Origin: an uncultured Bacteroidales bacterium
GTDB taxonomy: Bacteria > Bacteroidota > Bacteroidia > Bacteroidales > Bacteroidaceae
Direction: 5' to 3'
Length of the DNA: 7,084 bases
Assembly: GCA_937898885.1 (NCBI GenBank)
Contig: CALDKD010000009.1
Span: forward strand, 1-7,084
This document shows positions 7,044 through 7,084 of the stretch, piece after piece. The stretch's first letter is position 1. Each line of letters opens with the position of its first letter. Below the pieces are notes generated by a model, which was not told where the DNA came from, ran no database searches, and was given only the letters and a program-made list of their open reading frames with translations. The translations under genes were made by a program, and so were the position numbers.

Positions 7044-7084
7044 AAACGAATTTTTTGAACAGGGGACAGGTTCCGTTCATTTTT

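Overview
The window carries one minus-strand, B12-regulated operon from a Bacteroidota bacterium, most likely order Bacteroidales and Prevotella- or Muribaculaceae-like. Three things point there: a Bacteroidetes-type -7 box (TATCTTTG), weak or absent Shine-Dalgarno sequences, and two secreted proteins that end in the short 'Y-[ND]-x-x-G-x-x-V ... G-[LI]-x-I-x-[ND]-G-K-K' tail typical of that group. The organism assignment is inferred, not computed.

Layout, read right to left along the mRNA: 7084-7044 is upstream DNA. The promoter box lies at 7043-7036. A cobalamin riboswitch fills about 7020-6850. A BtuB-type TonB-dependent receptor runs 6819-4876. A BtuG-like beta-propeller surface protein (4879-3599) overlaps it by 4 bases (ATGA). 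Ten bases further on, a 1123-residue secreted multidomain protein begins (3588-217). A 14-bp hairpin at 197-167 probably ends the transcript. Positions 1-166 hold no gene I can support.

The riboswitch senses cobalamin and should shut the operon off when B12 is plentiful. BtuG-type propellers bind corrinoids at the cell surface and cap a BtuB receptor, which imports them across the outer membrane with TonB energy. The third protein has an N-terminal part I cannot name, a calx-like beta segment, a leading GLUG-type domain and four degenerate GLUG-like repeats. Its place in the operon suggests a surface role in corrinoid capture or in keeping hold of corrinoid-bearing material, but its function is unknown.

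The most unusual feature is that neither accessory protein shows a convincing lipobox, although the characterised Bacteroides BtuG is a surface lipoprotein. Both instead end in a type IX secretion (T9SS)-like C-terminal tail. This suggests a version of the B12 capture machinery that reaches the surface by T9SS. The 1123-residue protein is the best candidate for an undescribed component.
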